Assembly: GCF_947241125.1 (NCBI RefSeq)
Contig: NZ_OX365700.1
Location: 4,498,461 to 4,562,460 of the forward strand
Origin: Nitrospira tepida
Lineage (GTDB): Bacteria > Nitrospirota > Nitrospiria > Nitrospirales > Nitrospiraceae
Length of the DNA: 64,000 bases
Direction: 5' to 3'
In this document: positions 53,085-60,855 of the stretch, piece by piece
Layout: every line of letters starts with the position of its first letter
Position numbering within the stretch: the first letter of the stretch is position 1
The notes under the pieces: model-generated
Databases searched by the model: none
Seen by the model: the letters and a program-made list of their open reading frames with translations, nothing else
What the model was told of the DNA's origin: nothing
Program-made: the position numbers and the translations under genes

Positions 53085-54272
53085 TCACGCCAGCCGATCC
53101 CTTCGCCAGAGCAGGAGATAGAGAAAGAGGGGTCCACCGGCGAGCGCCGTGACAATCCCCACCGGAATCTCGGTGGGTGCGAGCAGCGTCCTTGCCGCTG
53201 TGTCCGCAACCAGCAGGGCCATGCCCCCGACCAGCGCAGAGGCCGGAAACAGGAGCCGGTGGTCCGCGCCGAACAACAACCGCACGGCATGCGGGACCAC
53301 CATGCCGACGAAGCCGATCATCCCGCTCACGGACACGACGGCGCCGGTCACAAGGGCCGAGGTCACGAAGAGCCGCTTCTTCACCCGCTCCGTATCGACG
53401 CCGCAGGAGCGCGCCGCCTCTTCTCCAAGGGTCATGAGGTTGAGTGAGCGCAGTTGGGTCAAGAGCAGCGCAAGCCCGACCAGGATGTAGCCCAGCAGCA
53501 CGGTGAGCCCGGGAGAGACCTGCAACGTCAGGGTGCCCATCAACCAGGCCATCAAGCCGAACGATCGGTTCGGGTCCATGAGGAGGGTGGAGAACATGAT
53601 CAGCGCCGAGAAGATCGCGTTCAGAATCACGCCGGCCAACAGGAGGCTGTGGATCGAGAGGCGGCCTTGGGTCGCGCCCAATCGATACACGAGCAGCAGC
53701 GACAGCAACCCTCCGGCGAAAGCGCAGAGCGGAAGCGCCGTGAGGGCCAGGAACGAGGTCCCAATGCCGAAGAGGATCGCCAGCGCCGCCCCGAACGCGG
53801 CGCCGCTCGATACCCCGACGACATAGGGATCGGCCAGGGGGTTGCGGAGCAAGGCTTGAAGCACGACGCCGACGCAGGCCAGCGACGCCCCGACGATCAC
53901 GCTCAACAGGACGCGCGGCAGCCGCACGTGAAACAGGATCATGCCGCTCGTCCCGATCGACTCGCGGCCCCAGTCGCCCCGCCTGAGTGCGTGTAGGATG
54001 AGATCCGCCATCCGCTGGAGCCCGATATATTCGGTCCCGAATTGGAGACAAAGGATCATCAGCAGGATCAGTCCGGTCGTGAGCAGGCCGAGAACCCTGA
54101 ACGCTCTCCTGCTCCGGCTGCCCGCGATCCGGTGGCTGCCGTCCATGGTCCGCGGCGCAGGCCGATTCGCTGGTCCGGACTGTGGTCGGGAATGCTGCTC
54201 CAGCTCCGCCATCTCCTGCGCCACGTCTCGATGGACGGACGGGCGCGGCATCATGCCGTCTGTCTGCCTCAC
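53085..54272 (-). CDS. btuC: Cobalamin ABC transporter permease BtuC
   Basis: About 395 residues with the FecCD/BtuC fold of ten membrane helices: FHVRLPRVLLSVIVGASLACVG, LLRNPLADPYVVGVSSGAA and AGAVVSVSGMIGFVGMVVPH are hallmark segments. GTG 54272 overlaps the btuF stop (GTGA) and has GGGGAG eight bases upstream; ATG 54254 is an alternative. The first ~60 residues are a non-conserved hydrophilic extension before the first helix. Confidence 0.93.
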   Translation of the reverse strand: MRQTDGMMPRPSVHRDVAQEMAELEQHSRPQSGPANRPAPRTMDGSHRIAGSRSRRAFRVLGLLTTGLILLMILCLQFGTEYIGLQRMADLILHALRRGDWGRESIGTSGMILFHVRLPRVLLSVIVGASLACVGVVLQALLRNPLADPYVVGVSSGAAFGAALAILFGIGTSFLALTALPLCAFAGGLLSLLLVYRLGATQGRLSIHSLLLAGVILNAIFSALIMFSTLLMDPNRSFGLMAWLMGTLTLQVSPGLTVLLGYILVGLALLLTQLRSLNLMTLGEEAARSCGVDTERVKKRLFVTSALVTGAVVSVSGMIGFVGMVVPHAVRLLFGADHRLLFPASALVGGMALLVADTAARTLLAPTEIPVGIVTALAGGPLFLYLLLWRRDRLA

Positions 54273-55204
54273 GGTTGTGGCTCCCCGGCAAAGGCCTCCG
54301 GATGGATCGCCCGAGCCAGGGCTTCCAATCCGTCGCCGATTCTGGGGCCGGGACGGTTCAACAGATCGGACGGAACGGAACGGAGCCGGCCCTGCTGCAC
54401 GGCAGAAAGATCGGGCCATCGCTTCCAGACCTGTTGCTCGCCGGGCGAGATCCCTTCCGCCTTCCCGACCGGAAAAAGCAACACCTCCGGGTCTTCCTTC
54501 AACACCACCTCCATGCTGAGGCGAGGGTATGGCATCGCCGCGTCGGCTGCGGCATTGAGCCCGCCGGCCAGACCGATCAATTCATGGATGAAACTGCCCG
54601 GCCCGACCGTGATGAGCGGATGGCTGTTCAGGACATAGAGGACACGCCGCGGCGGAAGGGCACGGACTTTGGACTTGATCGCAGCGATCTGCTGCCTGAT
54701 GGCGGTCGCGACGATGTCAGCCTGAGACTCACGATGAAAGATCCGCCCGAGGGTCTGGAGATGCGCGATGATATCCGCGACGGAACCGGCCGAGAACACG
54801 AGCACCGGGATGCGCAACTGCTCGAGTGTGCCGAGCAGGTCCGCCCTCATGAACTCCCGCGGCGCCAGGATCAGATCGGGATCATGGCCGAGAAGCGCCT
54901 CAAGGCTGGGATTCGTATACCCGACTTTGGGTTTCGTGGCCGCTTGCGGAGGATAGTCGCAAAACGGCGTGACCGCGACGATCTCCCGGTCCAGGCCGAT
55001 CGAGAAGAGCAGCTCGGTCAAACTGGGAGCGAGGGAGACGATGCGCGCAGCCTGGTCCGGGACAGAAACGGAACGACGGAGATCATCGACGAAGATCCGT
55101 TCAGCCGCATCAGCCGATCGAACCGCAAGGAGGAGGGTGCTCGTGAGGAGCAGCCATGCGAGGAGCGAGCGAACTGACCGTTGGTGAAGCCGGACACAGG
55201 ACAC
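54269..55204 (-). CDS. btuF: Periplasmic cobalamin-binding protein BtuF
   Basis: A 311-residue class III binding protein: signal peptide (LLAWLLLTSTLLLAVRSADA), then RIVSLAPSLTELLFSIGLD, VGYTNPSLEALLGHDPDLIL and PGPRIGDGLEALAR. It hands corrinoids to BtuCD. GTG 55204 follows GAGGGC and a T tract; a GTG at 55252 would add 16 residues. A cobalamin riboswitch lies upstream, so the btuFCD unit is repressed by B12. Confidence 0.9.
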   Translation of the reverse strand: MSCVRLHQRSVRSLLAWLLLTSTLLLAVRSADAAERIFVDDLRRSVSVPDQAARIVSLAPSLTELLFSIGLDREIVAVTPFCDYPPQAATKPKVGYTNPSLEALLGHDPDLILAPREFMRADLLGTLEQLRIPVLVFSAGSVADIIAHLQTLGRIFHRESQADIVATAIRQQIAAIKSKVRALPPRRVLYVLNSHPLITVGPGSFIHELIGLAGGLNAAADAAMPYPRLSMEVVLKEDPEVLLFPVGKAEGISPGEQQVWKRWPDLSAVQQGRLRSVPSDLLNRPGPRIGDGLEALARAIHPEAFAGEPQP

Positions 55205-55225
55205 AAAAAAGCCCTCGGGGCCTGC
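55205..55225 (-). terminator. Possible riboswitch expression-platform terminator
   Basis: On the minus strand AGGCCC-CGA-GGGCTT folds to a short stem (four GC pairs plus a wobble and an AT pair) and is followed by six T residues right before the GTG of btuF. It could be the switch's terminator, though the stem is short. Confidence 0.4.
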
Positions 55226-55307
55226 CAAAGCAATAGACCCGGAGGACTGCACCCTGCTTCTTCATCCTCACCGCATTCCCCACCCCACGGGGGAACCCTG
55301 GTCTGGT

Positions 55308-55452
55308 ATACCGGTTAGGTCTTCTGACTTCTGGATCACCCGACTGCCCGCGTCTTCCCATTCGCCTGTGGCGAACAGTGACATCGTGCGGGAGTCGTCC
55401 CCAGTTACAGCGGCGGGACCGTGAGGGAGTCGCACCCTCTTCCCTTGAACCG
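55308..55452 (-). promoter_or_regulatory. Cobalamin riboswitch upstream of btuF
   Basis: Minus-strand order: AAGGGAAGAGGGTGCGACTC (5' side), GGTCCCGCCGCTGTAACTGG (B12 box core, GCTGT instead of ACTGT), AATGGGAAGACGCGGGC, and AGTCAGAAGACCTAACC (3' side). All parts of the class I fold are present. Its 5' half and upstream flank are repeated in two decayed copies further right (56457 and 58317). Confidence 0.9.
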
Positions 55453-55718
55453 GACGCTATGTCGGCCGGGACTCTAGACGGGCAGGAAGGGGGTTGTCAA
55501 GGTCGGGAGATCCGAGCCAGACGAACGGGTGTTGGAGTTCCTTCAGCGGGAGGAAGCGACCGCTAGAGAAAGAGGGCAACCCATCTTGGGGTCCTCTGGA
55601 TGTCCGCCAGCAGCGCGAGAAGCATACAGTTTTTATGGTGAACCTTGATTAGACGCCCATGGAAGGCGCATACTATTGACACCCAGGCTACTTCTGTTAC
55701 AGAGAAGGATGGCAGACC

Positions 55719-55952
55719 ATGGCGAAATTGAATGTATCCATCGATGATCAGCTCAGAGAAGAACTTTTCAAGCTCGTTCCTCCGCGTCGGCGCAGTCAAG
55801 TCGTGAGTGAAGCGTTACGCAACGAACTGCTCAAACGAAAACGACAACACGCCACGGAAGTCATCAAGCATCTCAGAAAGCGAAGTGCGACCTTCAGTGG
55901 AAAAGATATCGTGGCGGCAGTGCGGAAGGAGCGAACTCGATCGGATCAATGA
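55719..55952 (+). CDS. Ribbon-helix-helix antitoxin of a VapBC-like pair
   Basis: A 77-residue protein: MAKLNVSIDDQLREELFKL gives the ribbon and first helix, RRRSQVVSEALRNEL the second, and a basic C-terminus (residues 40-77) would wrap the toxin. It binds its own promoter in related systems. The stop overlaps the toxin start (ATGA). A TTGACA box at 55676-55681 may belong to its promoter. Confidence 0.85.
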   Translation: MAKLNVSIDDQLREELFKLVPPRRRSQVVSEALRNELLKRKRQHATEVIKHLRKRSATFSGKDIVAAVRKERTRSDQ

Positions 55953-56374
55953 TTATCGTCCCTGACGCGTCTGTCATTTTGAAGTGGGTGTTGGAGAAAG
56001 AGGACGAATCCGATTATCCTCAGGCCTTGCAGCTTCAACAAGCGCTCCTCGCTCAGGAGGTCGAGATTCGATTGCCGACTCTGTGGCGATACGAAGTCGG
56101 AAATGTATTGGGCCTGAAGCAGTCGGCCTTGGCTACGGAATTAATGAGCGCCCTTCTTGCCTATGAATTCGAAGAGGTTCCGCTCAGGACCGAGTACAGC
56201 CTGGCGGTGCTCGAACATATGCATGAGGTCAAGGGCGTCACTTTCTATGATTCCGCTTATCATGTCCTCGCGTTGCGCACCAAAGGACTGTATCTCACGG
56301 CCGATACGGCCTACGAAAAGCGGGCAAGACGAAAGGGCCATGTGGCGCTGCTACGGGAATGGCGAGAACCGTAA
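55949..56374 (+). CDS. vapC: PIN-domain ribonuclease toxin (VapC-like)
   Basis: A 141-residue PIN domain with the acidic active-site set: Asp in IVPDASVILKWVL, Glu in WRYEVGN, Asp in VTFYDSAYHVLAL and Asp in LYLTADTAYEK. VapC toxins cut structured RNA such as tRNA anticodon stems. It forms a translationally coupled pair with the antitoxin upstream. Its end is close to a decayed riboswitch copy. Confidence 0.9.
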   Translation: MIIVPDASVILKWVLEKEDESDYPQALQLQQALLAQEVEIRLPTLWRYEVGNVLGLKQSALATELMSALLAYEFEEVPLRTEYSLAVLEHMHEVKGVTFYDSAYHVLALRTKGLYLTADTAYEKRARRKGHVALLREWREP

Positions 56375-56456
56375 TCTGCGTACGGCCCTCAACCGGGAAG
56401 AGTACGCTCCCCGCAAGGTCTCGTGTTCTGTATACCGACCCTTCGAAGGCTGACAA

Positions 56457-56622
56457 TGAACCTCTGACTCACGGGGCACCGCCCGCCCGCGATGAACAGT
56501 GACAATGTGCGGGAGTCGTCCCCAGTTACAGCGGCGGGACCGTGAGGGAGTCGCACCCTCTTTCTTTGAACGGGACGCTATGTCGGCCGGAACTCCTAGT
56601 CGGGCGGGAAGGGGGCTGTCAA
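56457..56622 (-). repeat. Decayed copy of the btuF cobalamin riboswitch (copy 2)
   Basis: From 56495 to 56622 it is nearly the same as 55371-55502, including the B12 box core (GGTCCCGCCGCTGTAACTGG). The 3' part has lost the GGGAAGACGCGGG element, leaving GTGAGTCAGAGGTTC. Downstream of it on the minus strand lies the convergent vapC gene, so it has no gene to regulate. Similarity with copy 3 reaches further left, to about 56388. Confidence 0.8.
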
Positions 56623-56757
56623 GGTCAGGGGCGACGGGAACGCCATCGGGGCAGCACGGTCGAGCCTCGCAGCGGAGAGCAGGAGGACGCACAGACCGTC
56701 CTTTCGCGACTCGATGCTCGAATACACCGACTTGGTTTTGATCGCCGAATGCTCTAG

Positions 56758-56967
56758 CCCGCATTATTCATGACGGTTCGTGACGAAACCGACAAGACGC
56801 CAGGCGAGACGGGCACGCGGAGCCCCAAGAGGCCGAGGCATACTTGAAACAGTATGTCGAGGCCTTGAGGGGCGAGCCTGCCCGCCAGCATACGCTGCAT
56901 GCCGCATGCTGGCTCGTCGCAGCAGCGTATCGGCGGTTGCAGTAGAAGCGTTCATGAATAATGCGGA
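56758..56967. mobile_element. CTAG-flanked palindromic element at the fic stop codon
   Basis: CCGCATTATTCATGA (56759-56773) is the exact inverse of TCATGAATAATGCGG (56952-56966). CTAG flanks the unit on both sides (56754-56757 and 56968-56971), fitting a 4-base target duplication. The right CTAG supplies the stop codon of fic. It is 210 bases long and carries no transposase, so it is MITE-like. Confidence 0.7.
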
Positions 56968-58125
56968 CTAGCTTGCGTGCGGCGCTTCGATGACGTGAAT
57001 GATTTGCGGCGCGACAAAAATTCGGTTCCGTTGCTTCCCGGTGGCTTCCTTCAGAATGCCCTTGTGGATCAACTTCTCAATGTTCAACTGCGCCGAGCGA
57101 TGCGTCACCTGTAAGAGCTTTGCCGCCTGACTCGCCGTAATCGCGGGATAGGCAAACAACTGGTCGATCAAGCGAAGCTGGAGCGCCGACGAGCGAGCCG
57201 ACTGGAATTCCTGACGGTAGCCCTGCCACAACTCACGCAATCGAGCAGAACGGATCAGTGCATCCCGCGACTGCTCCGTGACACCGCGAAGAAAGAACAA
57301 GATCCACTCCGCCCATTGGCCTCTCTGACTCACGGCCAGAAGGAGCCGATAGTACTCGTCGCGGTGACGCTCAAAGTACGCGCTCAAATAAAGGAGCGGC
57401 TCCGATAACGCTCCCTCTTTGCAGAGCAGGAGCGTGATGAGAAGTCGTCCGATCCTGCCATTCCCATCCAAGAACGGATGAATCGCCTCAAACTGGTAGT
57501 GGATGGCTGCGAGTCGAACAAGGAGCGGCAGCGTGGAGGACGCATGAAGATAGGTTTCGAACCGGGCGAGGGCCTGTTCCATCTCTTCGACCGGAGGCGG
57601 GACATACAGGGCCTCCATCAGAGTACAGCCGGCAGGGCCAATCCAATTCTGGGAGCGACGAAACCCACCGGGAGTCAGGTGTTCCCCGCGTGTGCCCTCC
57701 ATGAGACGTTCGTGCAGTTCCCTGATAAAGCGGAGGCTCAGCGGAAACTTGTTCAGACGCGCGAGTCCATATTCCATCGCCTTCACATAATTCCCCACCT
57801 CGCGGGCATCGGGCACTTTGGGATCGACCGCCCCCGATGCTTCGAAAAACAGGAGATCGGACAGCGAAGCCTGGGTTCCCTCGATGCGACTGGAGAGCAC
57901 CGCCTCGCGTCTGATAAAGGGTCCGATGAGCAAGTGGGGGTTCGGTAAGGTGCGAGCTGTTCCTGCGAGTTCGCTGAGGGCTCTATCAGCGTCAGAAAGC
58001 TGGTTCACCAGATCCCAGCTCAACGTCAGCTTGGGCGGAAGGGGGTTCGGGACAAAGGCCCAATAGTCGCGCTCTGTCTTGACGAGCCGTCCGTTCTTTT
58101 CATCTGTAAAATCAGTAGGATTCAT
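56968..58125 (-). CDS. Fic family protein with C-terminal winged helix
   Basis: A 385-residue protein. The N-terminus has Fic/DOC-associated helices with the inhibitory motif SSRIEGTQASL; the Fic core is complete: EAIHPFLDGNGRIGRLL with the catalytic His. The last ~90 residues form a winged helix (ITASQAAKLLQVTHRSAQLNIEKLIHKGIL). Fic proteins AMPylate proteins using ATP; the S-x-x-x-E-G motif blocks the enzyme until released. The helix-turn-helix and repeated boxes before the gene suggest self-regulation. Confidence 0.92.
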   Translation of the reverse strand: MNPTDFTDEKNGRLVKTERDYWAFVPNPLPPKLTLSWDLVNQLSDADRALSELAGTARTLPNPHLLIGPFIRREAVLSSRIEGTQASLSDLLFFEASGAVDPKVPDAREVGNYVKAMEYGLARLNKFPLSLRFIRELHERLMEGTRGEHLTPGGFRRSQNWIGPAGCTLMEALYVPPPVEEMEQALARFETYLHASSTLPLLVRLAAIHYQFEAIHPFLDGNGRIGRLLITLLLCKEGALSEPLLYLSAYFERHRDEYYRLLLAVSQRGQWAEWILFFLRGVTEQSRDALIRSARLRELWQGYRQEFQSARSSALQLRLIDQLFAYPAITASQAAKLLQVTHRSAQLNIEKLIHKGILKEATGKQRNRIFVAPQIIHVIEAPHAS

Positions 58126-58141
58126 CGATCATTCTGGCAGT

Positions 58142-58199
58142 ATGATACTTTCATTCCCTTCCTTGCCATCAATGATACTTTGAGGCTTGAAAGTATCAT
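58142..58199. promoter_or_regulatory. Candidate operator of the fic gene
   Basis: ATGATACTTT occurs at 58142-58151 and 58172-58181, and its complement AAAGTATCAT at 58190-58199, all within 75 bases upstream of fic. The last two form an inverted repeat with an 8-base spacer. A likely binding site for the fic winged helix. Confidence 0.6.
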
Positions 58200-58316
58200 T
58201 GACCATCCACTGTGTCAATTTGCGGAGGAGGTTGTCAGGCCGGATCGATGATGAAGGCCTGGAAGAGATCAAGAGGTCATGCTTCGCGACTCCATGCGAC
58301 ATGCCCTCGCACGATC

Positions 58317-58497
58317 CTCCAACGGGAAGAGTAGTATGCCCGCAAGGTCTCGTGTTCTCTATACCGATCCTTCGAAGGCTAACAATAAATCTCTGACTCA
58401 CGGCTCATTGCCCCCTGCGGCGAACAGTAACAAGCTGGGGGACCGTGAGGGAGTCGCACCCTCTTCCCTTCAACCGGACGCTATGTCGAGCGGGGCT
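58317..58497 (-). repeat. Decayed copy of the btuF cobalamin riboswitch (copy 3)
   Basis: It runs parallel to copy 2 through both flanks (GCAAGGTCTCGTGTTCT, TTCGAAGGCT) and keeps GAGGGTGCGACTCCCTCACGG, but about 28 bases including the B12 box core (CCGCTGTAACTGGGGAC) are missing. The sequence continues beyond an inserted palindromic element to ~58661 (ACGGGCCTAGAGGGG...). It is upstream of fic on the same strand but cannot fold as a switch. Confidence 0.75.
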
Positions 58498-58636
58498 CTA
58501 GCAGGCTGCGGAAAAACTCGATTTGTGTGCTTCGACAGGCTCAGCACGATCGGGAAACCCCAGCATATTCAACGACCGCTTCGTTCGTCCTGAGGCTCTC
58601 GAAGGATGAACGGAGAGGTTTTCCGCAGCCTGCTAG
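58498..58636. mobile_element. CTAG-flanked palindromic element inside riboswitch copy 3
   Basis: CTAGCAGGCTGCGGAAAAAC at the left end is repeated inverted at 58616-58636. Inside are TTCGACAGGCTCAGCAC and an inverted partner. Copies 1 and 2 of the riboswitch unit lack this segment, and removing it with one CTAG restores CTCTAGACGGG, as in copy 1 (55472-55482). This is direct evidence of insertion with CTAG duplication. Confidence 0.85.
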
Positions 58637-58785
58637 ACGGGCCTAGAGGGGATGTCAAGGTCTGGGGCAAGCTCATCGGAGCAAAGCCTCGCTTACTTCA
58701 ACAGTCGTGGCAAGGAACGGACGGCAATTCCCTACACGAGCAATACGGGAGTTTCTCCAGTGGTCACGAGGAGGGAACATCCGCG

Positions 58786-59137
58786 CTAGACCGGCTCATC
58801 CCGCAGTTGCTGCAGTACTCTCTCTGCCGATTGCCCCAGGCCGGGCACCTTGGCCTGGACCACATCCCAGACGACATAGAGGTCCAACCCAAAGTACCCA
58901 TGCGCGATCACATCCCGGAACCCGGCTGCCTTCGACCAGTCCGCCTCGGGCATCAGGGTCCTGGCCTCTGGGGGGAGATGCTTCGCAGCCTCGCCGATGA
59001 TCTCCAGGTTCCGGATCACCGCATCGATCATCATGTCGTTCGCCCGAAACGCCTCGAAGGTAACGCCCTGGGTGTAGCGGCGGATTTTCCCGCAGCTCTC
59101 CAGATGTCTTCGAGGTAAAAGAGCCAGTTACGCGACA
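58786..59137 (-). pseudogene. hepT: HepT-like toxin gene, frameshifted
   Basis: From ATG 59137 the frame gives MSRNWLFYLEDI, then goes out of register near 59100; the -1 frame continues as GKIRRYTQGVTFEAFRAND, MMIDAVIRNLEIIGEAAKHL and FRDVIAHGYFGLD (the RxxxHxY RNase motif is here R-DVIAHGY). Adding one base to the GG at ~59101 would restore a full ~117-residue HepT. It overlaps the mntA end by 10 bases as in intact pairs. A sequencing error is possible. Confidence 0.75.
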
Positions 59138-59421
59138 TGCACCCGGTCCTTCTCGACGATCGGCCGCATGCGCGGCTTCAGAGCCTCTTCGGTCACGAGA
59201 TCGACGTTGGCCCCCAGAAGAGTTTCCAGATGGGCCTTCAAATCCATGTAGCCGTCGAACGTGGGGTGCCCCTCGAATTCGACGAGTACATCCACGTCGC
59301 TGCCGTTTCGCATTTCATCGCGGGCGGCAGACCCGAACAGGGTCAGCCGCTTCACGCCGAAGCGAGACTGAATCTCCGGAAGATGTGCATGCAAGGTGGA
59401 TAGCACCTGGTTGCGCGTCAT
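59128..59421 (-). CDS. mntA: MntA-type minimal nucleotidyltransferase antitoxin
   Basis: A 97-residue protein with the polymerase-beta-like motif LFGSAARDEMRNGSDVDVLV (GSx10DxD) and a second acidic residue in ANVDLVTEE. MntA AMPylates and silences its HepT RNase partner in known systems. ATG 59421 lies just before the domain. Its toxin partner downstream is frameshifted. Confidence 0.88.
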   Translation of the reverse strand: MTRNQVLSTLHAHLPEIQSRFGVKRLTLFGSAARDEMRNGSDVDVLVEFEGHPTFDGYMDLKAHLETLLGANVDLVTEEALKPRMRPIVEKDRVHVA

Positions 59422-59538
59422 GGGAGTTTTCCTCCTGGGAGCAGTGGCCGTCAAATCCACGTGCCTCGGCTCAATGAAGGATCATCGGCGGCACTTTGTC
59501 AAGCGCCGCGAAGGCCGGCATCCAATGGATACCGCTCC

Positions 59539-59706
59539 TTACTCGTTGTCTCTACCGGTCAGCGTGTACTCGAAGCGGGCACCCTCCACAGCCACCGCGC
59601 GCACGTAGAGTTGGAACTCCTCTTGAGTCAGACCGGCCTTCGGAACCCATGCCCCGGCGACGACCCGTCCACGACGAACAGTGGCATGGTGCGGAGGTGG
59701 TCCCAA
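59539..59706 (-). pseudogene. Possible remnant of a small gene
   Basis: A 55-codon frame from TTG 59706 ends in LTQEEFQLYVRAVAVEGARF and a short acidic tail, which reads like real protein, while its first half does not. It may be the tail of a larger lost gene. No family recognised. Confidence 0.3.
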
Positions 59707-59721
59707 TTGTCACGGAGATTC

Positions 59722-60846
59722 TTACGTCAGGATTGCTTCTTCGTCAGCTACTGGAAGGTTGGGGTCGGCTGTGACAGACAGCCAACGTAATGTGGCGAGA
59801 TTACGAATGGTTGAGGCGACCGTCTTTTGATCAAGAGGCGGACGACGCTTCTGCTTCCAATGCAGAACCGTATCTAACACCTCGGTCTCGGAAGGCAGCT
59901 CGCGCTTTTCTCCCGCCAGTTCACTTGCCGCGAACAAGACGGTTGCGATGAGTTCAGCTTGATCGGTGTTGACTCTCGTGAACAGATCGACTGTTTTGTC
60001 GAGAATTGTATTCCACTGCTCGAAGAAGGATGCATACTTCTGTCGAATGCGAGTGAAGTTCGGTCCCACAGTAACCATGAACATCTTTCCGCGACGTTCT
60101 TCTTGTAATAGACCGTTATTGATGAGCTTGGCTTCGAGTCCTTTCAACTCGCCTGAGAACGGCCCGAAACTGCCTCGTTGATACTGCAAACCGGTCGGCA
60201 AACCCTCATTAGTAGCAACATAGGCAATTTTCTGAAACAGAGTTCGTCCTACAGGCCAATGGTAAGGCTGCTGTTCGATGCGGGCCAAAATCTCAACGAG
60301 CGCCACCCAACCTGGATTGAGAACCGAGTGGTCATTCTTGGTCGTCGCCTCGACATGCTGATCAGCACCTTGCCCCAGGAATTCCACGGTCAGTTCTTTC
60401 GGATGCGTGCCATACGGAGCGTACAGCTCAACAGGAATCGGCATGTCCTTTATAAAACGATAAATTAAGGGGCCGATCACTCGCCATTCCAACTGCCCGT
60501 TACCACAACCGAGCGGGGGAATCGCCAAGGAGGTGACACCCCACGCTTGATACTGATTGAGCAGATGTTGCAATCCACGCTCAATGTCACTGACCTTGGA
60601 AATTGACTTCCAATGATCTTTGGTTGGGAAGTTGATGATCTGGGGCGGGAACAGCGTTTTGAAAAGGTAAGGAACGCCGGGCTTCACTTCCCCCCGCTGA
60701 CATCGTTGCACGTAGTCATCATACATATCCGGGAATCGATTCTTGAATTCCAGCGCAATCCCTTTCCCCATGACGCCGACGCAATTGACCGTGTTGATCA
60801 GCGTCTGGGCTTTCGACTTGAGAATGTCGCCGACAAGGATTCGCAT
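59722..60846 (-). CDS. darG: DarG-like macrodomain antitoxin
   Basis: A 374-residue protein: N-terminal macrodomain (NTVNCVGVMGKGIALEFKNR, PPLGCGNGQLEW) that removes ADP-ribose, followed by a C-terminal domain of ~200 residues with YHWPVGRTLFQKIAYVATN as seen in DarG proteins, which holds the toxin. It reverses ADP-ribosylation of thymidines in DNA by DarT. It lies 9 bases downstream of darT, the usual DarTG order. Confidence 0.9.
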   Translation of the reverse strand: MRILVGDILKSKAQTLINTVNCVGVMGKGIALEFKNRFPDMYDDYVQRCQRGEVKPGVPYLFKTLFPPQIINFPTKDHWKSISKVSDIERGLQHLLNQYQAWGVTSLAIPPLGCGNGQLEWRVIGPLIYRFIKDMPIPVELYAPYGTHPKELTVEFLGQGADQHVEATTKNDHSVLNPGWVALVEILARIEQQPYHWPVGRTLFQKIAYVATNEGLPTGLQYQRGSFGPFSGELKGLEAKLINNGLLQEERRGKMFMVTVGPNFTRIRQKYASFFEQWNTILDKTVDLFTRVNTDQAELIATVLFAASELAGEKRELPSETEVLDTVLHWKQKRRPPLDQKTVASTIRNLATLRWLSVTADPNLPVADEEAILT

Positions 60847-60855
60847 GGCTATCTG

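Noticed and set aside
55563-55799. Minus-strand frame of 78 codons before vapBC
   Set aside because: Mostly antisense to the antitoxin gene and its leader; no ribosome site.
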